Made by a program: the position numbers and the translations under genes. 64,000 nt of DNA from positions 1 through 64,000 of the forward strand of contig JAKCPI010005498.1 in assembly GCA_023213315.1 (NCBI GenBank). The letters are read 5' to 3'. The notes under the pieces were generated by a model. That model did no database searches. It was given only the letters and a program-made list of their open reading frames with translations, and had not been told where the DNA came from. The DNA comes from Euborellia annulipes. Its lineage: Eukaryota; Arthropoda; Insecta; Dermaptera; Anisolabididae. Shown here one piece after another: positions 46,101 through 55,770 of the stretch; within the stretch, counting starts at the first letter, position 1; each line of letters starts with the position of its first letter.

Positions 46101-49100
46101 GTAACTAAAAATATATCCGTAACATATATGTAACTAAAAATGCCAAAAAAAGAAGGTATTTGTACCATGGATCTGCTGATTTGTACTCTGCGCCTATTTT
46201 TTGGCCTTTTGAGTTATGTAAATATAAATATTAATTAGGCTAAATTAATTCCGTGTTTTTGGATGATCTTTTAGACCATCTATGTATATCTTGTATATAG
46301 TTTAATATTTAAAATTCAACATTTACTCTGAATGAATTTATTATTAATTCAAAGAAGATAAAAAGAGCACTTATACTTATTTATTTATGAATGAAATTCA
46401 AATATGAAGAGACAGTTTTTTTTTTATTCTTTTCTGAATCAAAAAATAAATATTCTATTTTATTTAATTTTTAATATTGTCAGAATTAATTCTATTACAA
46501 TATTTAAATATTTTGCTCAGGGGCCCACATCTTGGACGTGGACGGCGACCACGAGCTGACCGAGCTGGGACAGGCAGTCCTTCAGTTCTTTAAATGTCTG
46601 TCTCTTCCTTCCTCTTTTCAACAGGCGCCAGACCGTGCGACGGGCCGGCCTGACCTATTTCTTCCGGTCGTAAAAACGTATAATAGGGTTGGAGGGAAAG
46701 AGGTCCGCCAAACCCGCATCGCGGGACAAGGCGAGGAGAGAAGAAGAAGACAATATTTAAATATTAGAACAGATGCATATAATCAATATCTATAAATATT
46801 ATATAGAGATATTTTTAAAGTTTTTTGAAATTAAGTTTTAATTATTCTTCTTGTAATATAGCCAGTGGCGGCGGCACAATTTTTGTTAAGAGAGAAACGG
46901 GGGGATACCAGACAATGTTAACCGGCCTATTTGTTTCATAGTGTTATTTTTAGAAATAAATAAATAAACGAGAATAAGGGTTATGAAAGCCTCTTTTGAC
47001 AAATTGAGTATTGAAAAAATTTAGCTCTATTATTTTTATAATTAGATGGAAAAATAAAAGATTTTTTTCCAAAGTAAATTGACGTTTCTGTTTTTTAATA
47101 AATTCTGAAATATCAATATTTGTATTTTTCAGTGAGATAGAGAAAGCGATTGCAAAACTCAACAAGAATCATTTAAGACATATGCAAGTTTACGATCCAT
47201 TGGGAGGGGAGGAAAATAAACGAAGACTAGGACCATGCTATTATGAATTCTCTTCAGGTATGGCCTTAAACATTTATTTTTTCTTAAGTGTCTAATGTAG
47301 AAATTCGTTTTTCTAGGCAATACAAATGATTAATTTCTCTAAAGGGCCCCTTACATGGTCAATAATAATGACATTACTTTATCAGGATGACCATTAATAA
47401 GCATGTGATTCTGAAAAAGTTATATCATTATTAATGTCAATAATAACGAAACAAAATTGGTGGATGGCGACGGGGAATGATTCTTTTTGTTAGGACTCGA
47501 GGGTTTTTAGGCCTTTAATTCGAAGGCTTTACCCCTCTATATAAAAAATAGCTATGTCACAATCTGGACGACCATGATCTGCCCCCCCCCTGGACGACCA
47601 TGATCTGACCATGCCCCCCCCCCCTAGTTTTGATCCTGGGTACGCCCATGTATAGAGAGAAAGTATTGCGATCATGTCAAAAATTAGATGTCGAGATTTT
47701 GATGGATATACATGTTTTGAGATCCCCTGAGTCCAAAAAAGTGGGTTCCGCAAATTGGTCTGTGTGGACATTTTTAACCATGAAGAAAATGAGCTAGGAG
47801 GTTGAAATTTTATATTTAAGTTTGGCATCCATCGAACTCGTATAAATAAGCTTTTAAACAAAATCGGCCAAAAAGTACTAGTACTTTACTGATGTACTTT
47901 TTTAGTTGCTTTTTGAGGTTGTGGCTGTGATGTGATTATAATAGAGAATAGAAGATATCAGCCAAATTGGGATTATCTAGGATCAATAAAACTCCCAGAA
48001 TAAGACGTTTCGGCCACATACACATATGCATTTGCAGGGGCGCCGGAACGAATTTGAATCAGGGGGGGGGCAAAAAATTTTTTTTAGAAAATTAAAATAA
48101 TTTAATATGTTCAAATAGTATAAAATAAAAACAAATCTACTATAAAACTTTAAAAATTTTAAATAAAATCACAATTTTAATAAAATTAAAATTTTAAAAA
48201 ATTTGCTAGTGATTTTATCAAAAATTTTTGGAAAAAATTGAATTTCTTACTCTTTTAATTTAGAAGATTTTATTTTTCAAAAGTAAAAATATATCATTTT
48301 TAAAGATAAATGAAATAAAAGAAAAAATTTTGCCCCCCCTCTGTCCCCCCCCTAGGATGCCAGGGGGGGCAATTGCCCCCCCCCCAGTTCCGGCACCTAT
48401 GTGCATTTGCACAGTGCACATGTGATCAAACCAGGACTCGTCAATAATAAAATTTATTTGCAAAATACAAAATTATATGGCTCCTGTGCCGAAGCTCACG
48501 AGCAGTCATTACATGTATGCAATTTTTATAATCAATTATTATAAAAATTGCATTCATGAAATGCTCAGCTGTTTTGTCATATTGGATGGGAGAAATTAAC
48601 GATTTGCAAAACATCTGTTGATTGTACTGAAGAAGATTCCATATCACTGGGGTCGAAATATTTACAAATAAACGGATAATACGCCAAAGTATTTATTTTT
48701 TGGCCGATGTCCTTATAATAAAATTGAAGTACTTTACTTTTTGGCCGATTTTGTTTAAAAGCATATTTTCACGCCCTAGGTGGGTGTCTAACTTGAATAT
48801 AAAATTTCAACCTCCTAGCTCAATTCCTTCATACTTAAAATTGAACCCAGACACACACAGACCATGTTGCGAAAACCACTTTTGGATTCAGAGAACCTCA
48901 AAACATGAATATCCATCAAAATCGCGATATGCAATTCAACCATTTATTATACCATATACCAATTGAAAATTACCAATTAAAAATTAAAAATGTATGAAAT
49001 ATTTACTAGAGAATTTACATTTTAAATAAATCTTTGAAACATAAAATCTAGGGGATTTAATTCAACTTTTAAAATTTTCATTTTTTTTTTTAACACACTT

Positions 49101-49902
49101 TTTTCACATTAACTCAGGCCCTAATAAGACTTATATGATACCGTTTTTTGTAACCGTTATTTGTATCATTTGGGGGTCCAGGCATTCTTATTTAAGCCAT
49201 TTGGTCAGTGGCGTCATTTCAACTTTTTCTTGGGGGGGGGGGGGGCAAATTTTTTCTTGGGGGGACAAACATTTTTTTTTCTTAAAATTTACTTACAAAT
49301 GGGTACTCAAATTTGGCCAAAACATATTTAATTTAATTAATTGTTTAATTTTGTACAGTTTGTATACTCGTAGATGTATTTTGGAGTATTTTATTTAGAA
49401 TATAAAATTTTATAAAAATCAGAGTCCTTGGGGGGGGGGGCAAATGCCCCCTGCCCTCCCAATGACTGCACTGCATTTGGTATCCAAATGACTTAAATAA
49501 AATCATCGGACTGTCTGGGATCCGAACCCTCGACCGTTGGCATACAAGGCAGGTGCGCTACCAACTACACCAAGCCCGAGGGCATTTTTCATATATACAT
49601 AATGTTTCAACTAGACCCTTGATAGTTTAAATTTAACCAGTATATAAAATTAAAAAAAAAACATTTGTTTTTTAAAATATCTTTGAAAAAAATTAAAGAG
49701 ACGCATCCTGTTTTAAATATTGAAAAAGTTAAATTAAATTATTTTTGTTTCAGGTGTTGGTAAACGCCATGCGGGTATTCGAATTCCACATAAAGTTCAC
49801 AATGAAAAATGTGGCTATTTGGAGGATCGAAGACCAAGCTCGAATGCCAACCCTTATAGTGTTTGTAACGCCCTCGTCAGGACCACACTCCTCGATGAAT
49901 AA
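41465..49902 (+). CDS. Glutamine synthetase-like protein with altered active site, five exons
   Basis: CDS is join(41465..41538, 44226..44416, 44486..45134, 47133..47257, 49754..49902). All introns are GT-AG, the phases agree, and the sum is 1188 nt (395 codons plus stop). Class II glutamine synthetases condense glutamate, ammonia and ATP. Recognisable family blocks in order: WVDGT near residue 68 (beta-grasp half), [27 protein letters not shown] near 180, [17 protein letters not shown] near 237, FSTRCMR, VYDPLGG, GIRIP near 354 and [11 protein letters not shown] near 367. Against the family, the two Glu of GxEQE are Asp169 and Met171, the Glu of AEVMP is Gly232, the His before the FST motif is Lys290, and the Glu-flap loop after Glu343 is shortened. 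Glu239, Glu370 and the RR pair remain. A GS-fold pseudoenzyme or strongly altered ligase is inferred. Homology is very likely; catalysis is doubtful. The first exon is the least certain part. Confidence 0.86.
41719..42116. mobile_element. TTAA-flanked MITE in intron 1
   Basis: Inverted ends GGTGCGCGTCTCG / CGAGACGCGCACC lie directly inside TTAA on both sides (41719-41722, 42113-42116). A TTAA target is the signature of the piggyBac group. The interior (41723-42112) has no transposase. Confidence 0.75.
42430..42690 (+). mobile_element. SINE-like unit with the shared tail
   Basis: GC-rich body (GACTAGCCGGGGGGCCTGG, GCAACGTCCCCCGGTAG) and tail CCTAAATGGCCGCAGTAGCC then GAAAAGGG and A-rich. The body is unlike S1 or F. 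Confidence 0.5.
42950..43290 (+). mobile_element. S1 SINE with an internal poly-G tract
   Basis: GCCCTCGGGGCTTGGTTTAG, GCGGGTTCGGACCCCAGG and the tail are intact. The AATGCCTGGACCCC segment occurs twice, once before and once after the G run at 43127-43164. Confidence 0.82.
43127..43164 (+). repeat. 38-base G homopolymer
   Basis: An uninterrupted run of G in otherwise AT-rich DNA, inside an S1 SINE. The length may be affected by sequencing or assembly. Confidence 0.9.
43852..44070 (+). mobile_element. S1 SINE, head missing
   Basis: GATGCCAGGACCCCCAATAT and GGCCTAAGTTGACGAAAAGA with an insertion of about 80 bp between. Confidence 0.65.
44226..44416 (+). CDS. GS-like exon 2 (beta-grasp part)
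   Basis: The exon follows the acceptor TTTTAG and ends at GCTG|GTAACT. It encodes residues 25-88, including [17 protein letters not shown], which matches the start of the glutamine synthetase beta-grasp domain (family form: W(I/V)DGTG..R.K). The usual Gly after DGT is Asp here. The intron to the next exon is only 69 bp. No frame disruption is seen. Confidence 0.78.
44486..45134 (+). CDS. GS-like exon 3 (catalytic barrel)
   Basis: This is the largest exon. It opens after a TTTTTTTTTAG acceptor and ends at AG|GTAAGT. It carries most of the catalytic core: CPFRPELHN, a degenerate GIDQMF in place of the GxEQE metal-binding motif, the RPFGWP block, GVGGDK, a degenerate HSGHFF in place of [13 protein letters not shown] and FSTRCMR. 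An antisense open frame (44611..45024) is a shadow. Confidence 0.9.
45397..45530. repeat. Inverted-repeat module with CTGATGA motif
   Basis: Arms TTTTGGATTATTAGTCCATC (45402-) and GATGGTCTAATAATCCGAAA (-45523) surround an inner TACAGTCTACTGACAACTG pair. CTGATGA at 45490-45496, GAAA at 45520-45523. Confidence 0.75.
45713..46073. repeat. Inverted-repeat module with two CTGAAGA...GAAA sites
   Basis: The arms are 45713-45810 and 45985-46073. The minus-strand site is 45768-45799. The plus-strand site 45994-46025 has CTGAAGA, then GGTCCTAATCAGGACC as a perfect hairpin, then GAAAGGTC. Confidence 0.8.
46498..46765 (+). mobile_element. SINE-G with 15-bp target duplication
   Basis: The element spans 46513-46750 with CAATATTTAAATATT on both sides (46498-46512, 46751-46765), CCACGAGCTGACCGAGCTGG, ACCGTGCGACGGGCCGGCC and a GAAGAAGAAGA tail. 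Confidence 0.88.
47133..47257 (+). CDS. GS-like exon 4
   Basis: The acceptor is TATTTTTCAG and the donor TTCAG|GTATGG. It encodes residues 305-347, including [20 protein letters not shown] and PLGG..NKRRLG, which match the GS segment before the Glu flap. The family has ..HETSNIND.. at this point. Here the segment is YYEFSSG, so about five or six residues of the flap loop are missing while its Glu is retained. Confidence 0.84.
47651..47920 (-). mobile_element. Family A, 3' half
   Basis: GAGAGAAAGTATTGCGATCA, TTAGATGTCGAGATTTTGAT, AGTACTAGTACTTTACTGAT. Truncated at both ends. Confidence 0.75.
48027..48409. mobile_element. Family D MITE with 8-bp target duplication
   Basis: The element spans 48035-48401, CAGGGGCGCCGGAACG to AGTTCCGGCACCTATG, with exact TGCATTTG flanks (48027-48034, 48402-48409). 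Same core as 37394-38304. Confidence 0.85.
48724..48934 (+). mobile_element. Family A, 3' part
   Basis: TTTTTGGCCGATTTTGTTTA, CAACCTCCTAGCTCAATTCC, AGACCATGTTGCGAAAACC. It ends before the terminal hairpin. Confidence 0.78.
49082..49583 (-). mobile_element. S1 SINE split by a hAT MITE
   Basis: The minus-strand tail and body (49082-49205) continue after the MITE (49474-49583) with box B complement GGGATCCGAACCCTCGACC and head CACCAAGCCCGAGGGC. Confidence 0.82.
49198..49481. mobile_element. hAT-like MITE in S1
   Basis: The element spans 49206-49473, CAGTGGCGTCATTTCAAC to CCCAATGACTGCACTG, with exact CATTTGGT flanks and internal G runs. Confidence 0.85.
49754..49902 (+). CDS. GS-like last exon with stop
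   Basis: The acceptor TTTGTTTCAG is followed by [31 protein letters not shown] and a short C terminus LVRTTLLDE ending in TAA at 49900-49902. The RIP and EDRRPS motifs are GS signatures for the phosphate and glutamate pocket. The protein ends about where the conserved region of animal GS ends and lacks the short extra tail many have. Confidence 0.88.
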
Positions 49903-50040
49903 ACTGAACATAAAGATTTTATTTCTCTTTGCTAACGAAATATATGTACATACTATTGCAACATTTGTTTTTTAAATTTTTAGTTTATTTAAGGTAGAAT
50001 AAATAATATGAGAAAGTCATTCTTCAATATAGGGGAACAA
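49903..50040 (+). promoter_or_regulatory. Putative 3' UTR and poly(A) signals of the GS-like gene
   Basis: An AATAAA overlaps the stop codon (49898-49903) and a second lies at 49998-50003 in AT-rich sequence. The second is at a plausible distance for 3' end formation. The cleavage site cannot be fixed by eye. Confidence 0.4.
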
Positions 50041-50190
50041 ATTTTTTTTTTTTTCTGCGGCATAAGCTTATGAAGGAAATTTAGGTAGGTATGGTGACGA
50101 ATTACTCAGCCTTGTTTGAATTGACTCTGGTTCTCATGATAAACCGGACCAAAGACACCAAAGGAAATCACATACAAAACGTTTTTCTTA

Positions 50191-51244
50191 CAAGGAGAGT
50201 ACACGGTTGACTCGTCACCGATTTTGATCTCCTTTTATATGGTGAATCTATACTGAAAAATATTTGTATTCTGATCGAACTTTTCGTCCAATGCGCCCTG
50301 TAACAATTTTTTTTCTCATCTGAAATTTTAAAATCTGAAAAGGATTGTTATAAGGCTCAAAGAAAAGCTTATCAACAACAACAACTGATAGCGTAACGGG
50401 TAGAGGAGAGGACTAGTAATCCAGGGATCCCAAGTTCAAAACTTGGGTTGTCATTTTTTTTTTGTTTTTGTATTATTTATTATATAAAAAATAAATATTA
50501 TATTATATTATAAAAATATTTTATTTATATTTGCGACATATTTATTACATATTTATACAGAAAACAATGAATAATAAATCAATTAGATATATTGTATATA
50601 TGTCCGAAAAAATATTACCTGTTTTTAGAGACGCAAAGTTTTTGCCACCAGCGAAACCAAAATTTTCTTCATGTGCCGTTCGCGGAACATTTCCTCTTTT
50701 GTGGAGCCAACATTTTCGCGCTATGGGGTTGCGCAAACATTTCGGGGGGGGGGGCGAGACCCATTATTGGCTCTATATTCCTATATATGTACGGTATATG
50801 CCCTCGGCCCCTCGACCTCCCCCTTATATACGCCCCTGAATTATTCATTTATATATCTAATTGACTTATTATTCATTGTTTTCTGTATAAATATGTCGCA
50901 AATATAAATAAAATATTTTTATAATATAATATAATATTTATTTTTTATATAATAAATAATACAAAACAAAAAAAAAAAAAATGACAACCCAAGTTTTGAA
51001 CTTGGGTTCCCTGGATTACTAACCCTCTCCTCTACCCCTTACGCTATTAGTTGTTGTTGTTGATAAGCTTTTCTTTGAGCCTTATAACAATCCTTTTCAG
51101 ATTTTAAAATTTCAGATGAGAAAAAAAATTGTTACAGGGCGCATTGGACGAAAAGTTCGATCAGAATACAAATATTTTTCAGTATAGATTCACCAAATAA
51201 AAGGAGATCAAAATCGGTGACGAGTCAACCGTGTACTCTCCTTG
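50191..51244. repeat. Large palindrome with about 400-bp arms
   Basis: Arms 50191-50592 and 50852-51244 are near-identical inverted copies (outer CAAGGAGAGTACACGGTTGA). Each arm holds a tRNA-Thr-like sequence. The 260-bp spacer contains a G/C-run hAT-type end (ATACGCCCCTG at 50830-50838). Confidence 0.85.
50376..50452 (+). tRNA. tRNA-Thr(AGT)-like sequence, probable SINE head or pseudogene
   Basis: TAGCGTAACGGGTAGAGGA (D arm/box A), GGACTAGTAATCC (anticodon arm, loop CTAGTAA gives AGT) and a perfect T arm CCAAGTTCAAAACTTGG. The acceptor stem is only about 5 bp and is followed by a T run. The other arm carries a copy on the minus strand (50982-51060) with substitutions. Because it lies in a repeat, a functional tRNA is doubtful. 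Confidence 0.45.
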
Positions 51245-51646
51245 TTAGTTTTATTTCAGCTTCCAGCTGAAACAAAAATAATATTGTAATTCTAAAAAGT
51301 TGTGATTTTATTTAAAAATATATATTATATATCCATATATATAAAAATAGTTTCTCACCAAGATCCTTTATTTATACATATGAAAATGAACAACAATCGC
51401 TAAGAATCTCAAACTAAAAATAACGTTTCGTTTTTTTTTCTAGCAATTAGCTAGAAAATAATATTTTTTTTTTGTATAGATGTGCAAAGTTTGCAATCGA
51501 TCGGAAAATACTTTCCCGATGCTCAAAGCCCTTGAAGATGGCCAAAAATCGATTTTTTGCTAAAATTGTTGATATTTTCTATTTTAATATCCTAATGAAA
51601 AATCAAATGAAATTTTCAAAAATAGTAGAATCAATTCAACAAAAAT
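51245..51646. other. Unassigned AT-rich DNA
   Basis: No repeat or gene recognised. Confidence 0.4.
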
Positions 51647-52059
51647 ATTATTTTTAGGAACCGACCGAATATTCGGTTTCGGTTACGGTTTCGGCCAGTT
51701 TCGGCCAAAAATCATGGTTTCGGCCGTAGTTTCGGTTTCGGCCAAAAAGTGGCCGAACCTTTCGGCCGGCCGAAACCAGAGTCTGAAAAAATGGGATGAG
51801 ACAAAAAAAAAAAGGTCAAATAATTTGCTCTTGAGGGAGAAAAAATTTTAGTCTCCCTAAAAAAAGGTAAAATGATTTTCACGGGAGGGAAAAAAAAATT
51901 CAAAAAAAAAAAAAGTAAAATGAAAAAAAATTTTTATAGGAAAAATACAAGTTTCGGTTTCGGTTACGGTTTCGGCCGAAACCAAGGTTGAGGCCGAATA
52001 TTCGGTTTCGGTTTCGGTTTCGGCTGAAAATCTTGTTTCGGTCGGACCCTAATTATTTT
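51647..52059. mobile_element. hAT-like element built of TTTCGG motifs
   Basis: The element spans 51655-52051 with inverted ends TAGGAACCGACCGAA / TTCGGTCGGACCCTA and exact ATTATTTT flanks (51647-51654, 52052-52059). Both ends are dense in GGTTTCGG/CCGAAACC on both strands. Confidence 0.88.
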
Positions 52060-52112
52060 CATATTTAGCAGACAAAATTAGCTAAAATAATTTAAAAAAT
52101 TCCATGCCGCAG

Positions 52113-52175
52113 AATCCGTGGTGGTGAAGATTTGGTACATTTTCATGTGGACGGTCACATATATACGGATATAAG
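52113..52175 (+). CDS. Possible small exon of an unidentified gene
   Basis: Between an acceptor-like CCGCAG and a donor-like AAG|GTTAAT, one frame reads IRGGEDLVHFHVDGHIYTDI. It is unusually protein-like for this AT-rich neighbourhood, but only 63 nt long. No neighbouring exon was found, and the pyrimidine tract is weak. Confidence 0.25.
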
Positions 52176-52294
52176 GTTAATTTCTAAATTTTTATTTGAA
52201 AAAGTGCGTCGCATAAATAAAAGTAATAAAAAATGAAATATATTAATATTTAAGCATTTTATGAAAATTTTAATTTTAATGAAAATTCGTCTTT

Positions 52295-52445
52295 GAGAGA
52301 GCCCGGGCTTCTTGAGGCTCACGTGAAAACGGAAAAATGATATATTCTAAAAGGAAAAAATAATATATGATTTCGGCCCTGAAAGCCCGGCCAGCGGGTC
52401 CCTTTGTATCGCGGGGATTGCGGGGGTGTACGTTACGCCACTGCG
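52295..52445. mobile_element. MITE-like GC-rich fragment
   Basis: GAGAGCCCGGGCTTCTTGAG and CGGCCCTGAAAGCCCGGCC, with a terminus GTACGTTACGCCACTG resembling hAT MITE ends. The left terminus was not identified. Confidence 0.45.
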
Positions 52446-53527
52446 TGTTGCCGTTTGTAATTTAAAATTTTATTTTTTCCTCCTTACATTAACTAAATTC
52501 TCCTTCTTTCACCTTCCATAAAAATTATTTCTGACCTAGTAAATTTTCAATATTTTTTCTTCCCAAATACAATTAAATATTTTCTTTTAATCAAAGTTGT
52601 TTTCTTGATAATCAATTTGATTTGGTTTTTATTATTTGTAGTTCTTCGATTGCGAACAATCTCTTTGTTTTGTTTGTCTTTTGGTTTGGGTTTGTTTTAG
52701 AGTAAAAAAAAAAAAAAAAAAGAGAAAGAGAGAGAGTAAGAAAAAAGTTTTGAATGCATCTAAATCACGATAGATGATCCGACAGGAGAGATTTATTTGA
52801 ACATTCTCCCAAATAGCAAAGCAACTGGCTCTGGATATATATACAGGGTGTGTAACCAGGAAAGGGTCTCCAGGGAGTAACAAGCCAACATGTCATAAAA
52901 AGAAAGAGAGCCTCTCTCTTTTTCTCTCCTAGTAGCTGTAAGGAGAAGAGTAAATGATGGATTGTTACCCGCCTGGAAAAACCCATCTGGATCAAATAAT
53001 TATTGAAACCTTTTATGCGATAATTAAACAAACAGGTGTCACTTGGGGATTCAATATCTCTATTGAGGAATATAAAAATATATTTTGTCACTATTTCTTT
53101 TTTCCTTTTCTTTATGCGAGTAAAATGGGTCTCAAACAATTTTGAGGGGGATAAAAATTGTTAAATTTCAAAGAACTCTAACAATTAATTGGTTTATAAA
53201 TTTCAATTAAAATCGTTTCGAATAAACTAGTTGTCTTGAAATTTTTGAAAAGCTGACTTCGATAGTTTTTTAGGTAAGGCCTAAAAGATTAAGAAAATTC
53301 ACCCTAAATGAAAAAAAATAAACAAAATCTGACCAAATTGTTTTTTATTAATAAATAGCACTAGATTAAATTCAATAAATAAAATTTATGGAGGTCTACT
53401 ATGTCTTTGATGATTTCTAAAATTAATTAAAATGAAAATTAATAAATAAAAAAAAATAGTATCTTGAAAAAACAAAGTTTTTTTAATGTGTCAATGGCCT
53501 AAATGATTATCAAATCATTCCTTCAAT
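52446..53527. other. Unassigned DNA
   Basis: A 124-codon minus-strand open frame (52765-53139) has no recognisable motif. ATACAGGGTGTGTAACCAGG at 52841 looks like a DNA-transposon end. Confidence 0.4.
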
Positions 53528-53828
53528 AAGGTAAGAGAAAGTTATGTACTGTGCTTGTCACACCAGATTTTTTTGTCTCGAGATATATTTAGTGCCTAAG
53601 TTTCATACTTGACCACGCGTTTCATAGATGGCGCTGAGCTACGAATGCTTCCACATCAGTCAAGTGTACTTCAAACGATTTCCACGAAAAATTTTACTGA
53701 TGCATCTGAAAATAGCTGATTTATGAATTTTAATCAAAATCGTTGGAGCGAATTTTAAGAAAATCGAAAAAAAAAAACTGAAAAAATACATCAGTAAAGT
53801 ACTAGTACCTTTTGGCCAATCTTTTTCA
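53528..53828 (+). mobile_element. Family A, 5' end plus middle
   Basis: GGTAAGAGAAAGTTATGTAC, GTGCTTGTCACACCAGATTT, ATCGTTGGAGCGAATTTTAA, CATCAGTAAAGTACTAGTAC. About 100 bp in between are foreign (53600-53690). Confidence 0.72.
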
Positions 53829-54890
53829 ATAGATAATAGTAAATAAAATACTCTTTAATATAATATTATTTAAAAGTACACTTCCCTAAACACACTCTAT
53901 TTGTTGAAAATTATATTTTCAACATTTAAAATCAAATTTTGAAGAATGCATATTAAAAATAAACTCTTAATAAAAACTATAAATGTAAATTGTAGCTGTA
54001 GCATAAAACTCTAGCTAATAGTAATAGTGAAAGTTGGTTGTAGTAAGGTGTTAATCTGGCCTTGAGCCTTTGGGTTTTATTTATCACCCGAGTTGAGAAG
54101 GTTGGCTGCGCGTCGTTGGCGCTGACACCTTAATGTTAGCTGATTAATTTATTGGCCGCCGGGGATTCCCACCGCCAAATTTTATTGTCATTCCAGCTCC
54201 CCTTGGTCTGGTCTGATCCAACGCCCCTTGGGCTGAGAGAGAGGGGGCTCTACAATCGTAAAGCGCATTTCGCGCCCTCCGCCCTTGCGCTTCGTTCGTT
54301 CGCTCGCAACGAAAAAAAAGAAGAGAGTAAAAAGAGGTGGTGGCATTAAAAAAAAATCGCTTTTCAATTTATTTATAACATTCAAACACTTTTAAGACCA
54401 TCCCATTAAAACCATTTTTACAGAAGAGACGTAGTTATTTCATTTAGATACTAAATCCTAGGCACTAACACCTTTTGTTTGGCAACTATAAAATAAAGCT
54501 CGACCTCAAGGGAAAGTGGTTTCGAGTTATCTTCAATAACAATATATTCAAAGGATACTTAAAATAAAAAAGAATACCTCGCTAATGAAAATGAAGAAAT
54601 GTGGCAGTAAAAGTCGTAAAGGAAAGTATTGTTGAATCAAAATCCTTTTCACAAAAGGTTTCGGCCAAATGTATTTTGCAATTTATATAGCTTATCTGAG
54701 GGATAGCTAGTTAATTAGATGAGAAGCAATCCACCCTAAAATGTTTAAAACCAATCCAGTAAATGAATGCTAGGAAAGCCTGTTGGTAGGCAACCAAACA
54801 AACAAACGAGCAAATTCATTTGTGTGTCTATCAGGCGGAAAATAAAAAAATTCTGTTAGCAGTGGGTTTGAACGAATTTTGGGACAAAAT
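53829..54890. other. Unassigned DNA with a GC-rich island
   Basis: 54060-54320 is GC-rich and unique, with ATTGG (54151-54155), GCCGCCGGGG and CGCTTCGTTCGTTCGCTCGC. Possibly regulatory. No gene supported. Confidence 0.4.
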
Positions 54891-55102
54891 TACATTTAAC
54901 CATCTTCTTGTATCTTGACCTTATCCTATGTGGGGTCGGCAAGATTAATTTATAAAAAAATGAGACTGAGAGAAAAGCAAGCCGGGACCGCTCACGGCCC
55001 CACGGGCTGACATAAAGGAAAGGAAGAAATGCCAGTCTTAGCTCGGGTAACTCGTGGTCGCTATCACTAGAAGTGAGCCCTTGAGTGGAGTACATTTAAC
55101 CA
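54891..55102 (-). mobile_element. SINE-G, internally altered
   Basis: The element spans 54903-55090 with TACATTTAACCA on both sides. GGGACCGCTCACGGCCCCAC replaces the usual middle. GCTCGGGTAACTCGTGGTCG and GAGCCCTTGAGTGG are at the head end. Confidence 0.82.
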
Positions 55103-55439
55103 AGAAGTTTTTATACCCTGAGTCAGAGTAGCCAGGAAGGGATCCAAAACCCCTCTCGCCCTGCCCAAAAAAAAAATTTTATATTCTGTTCCCCACGCTG
55201 ACTGCTCGGGCTCACCAAATTTATTCGTTTGGTGGGGTGGATTACGATCATAAGAACACCCCCCCCCGCCTTTCTGGATAAGGCCTTGTCGTGGGTGGGT
55301 ATTTCGAATAGGACAAAACCAGGCTGGACACAACATTTAAACTACATTATATGCTTAATTTAAAAAAAAAATTAATAAAATTCACTCTACAAAATTTATT
55401 AAAAATTCAAAAGAAAAATGAATAAGCTTATATATTTTT
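55103..55439. other. Unassigned, with G/C-run MITE-like sequence
   Basis: 55130-55290 has AACCCCTCTCGCCCTGCC and CACCCCCCCCCGCCTTTCTG. Probably a transposon remnant, not classified. Confidence 0.35.
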
Positions 55440-55770
55440 TATTTATTTTTTATCGGTATCTAAGGCCATATAGACCCCATCTCTATTTATTTCAAATGAC
55501 TAGTAGCCAATTCATTTGAAATAAATTTTTCTCGCCAGTGACGGGAAGCAAATCCGAGACTCTAACCACGAGCTAATGTCTTCTCTCTGAGCCAAGGGTC
55601 ATGGGCGTAACTAGCGAATTTGGCTGGGGACCATGGGACCAGCCATCCTCTGGAAGGCCTGGAAAGCCCCATATTGATTCAATTTTTATTGGGTCGGGGA
55701 GACTTCTCGGGGGGGGGGGGCACCCCTCCGGGACTCCCCTAGTTACGCCCATAGTCACGGGCAAAAATGG
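55440..55770 (-). mobile_element. SINE F, split by a MITE
   Basis: The minus-strand tail TATCTAAGGCCATATAGACC, core and box B complement GGGAAGCAAATCCGAGAC, then head pieces either side of 55605-55752. Confidence 0.65.
55605..55753. mobile_element. Short MITE with TGGGCGTAACTAG ends
   Basis: Inverted ends ATGGGCGTAACTAG / CTAGTTACGCCCAT around a G-run interior. Target duplication is unclear. Confidence 0.6.

Larger units (their letters stand above)
45135..47132 (+). other. Intron 3 of the GS-like gene
   Basis: Contains two inverted-repeat modules with CTGANGA...GAAA motifs (45397-45530 and 45713-46073) and a SINE-G copy with a 15-bp duplication (46498-46765). The remainder is AT-rich and unassigned. 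The donor GTAAGT and acceptor TTTTTCAG are strong. Confidence 0.7.
47258..49753 (+). other. Intron 4 of the GS-like gene
   Basis: Contains a short doubled motif TGGACGACCATGATCTG with C runs (47565-47620), two family A fragments in opposite orientation, a D-type MITE with an exact 8-bp duplication, a CTGAAGA...GAAA site at 48627, and an S1 SINE carrying a hAT MITE. Several kilobases of insertions have left the exons intact. Confidence 0.7.

Noticed and set aside
52765..53139. 124-codon minus-strand open frame
   Set aside because: No recognised motif, low-complexity start, no splice context. Left as unassigned.
54152..54349. Open frame in the GC-rich island as a gene
   Set aside because: Short, opposite strand also open, no similarity recognised.
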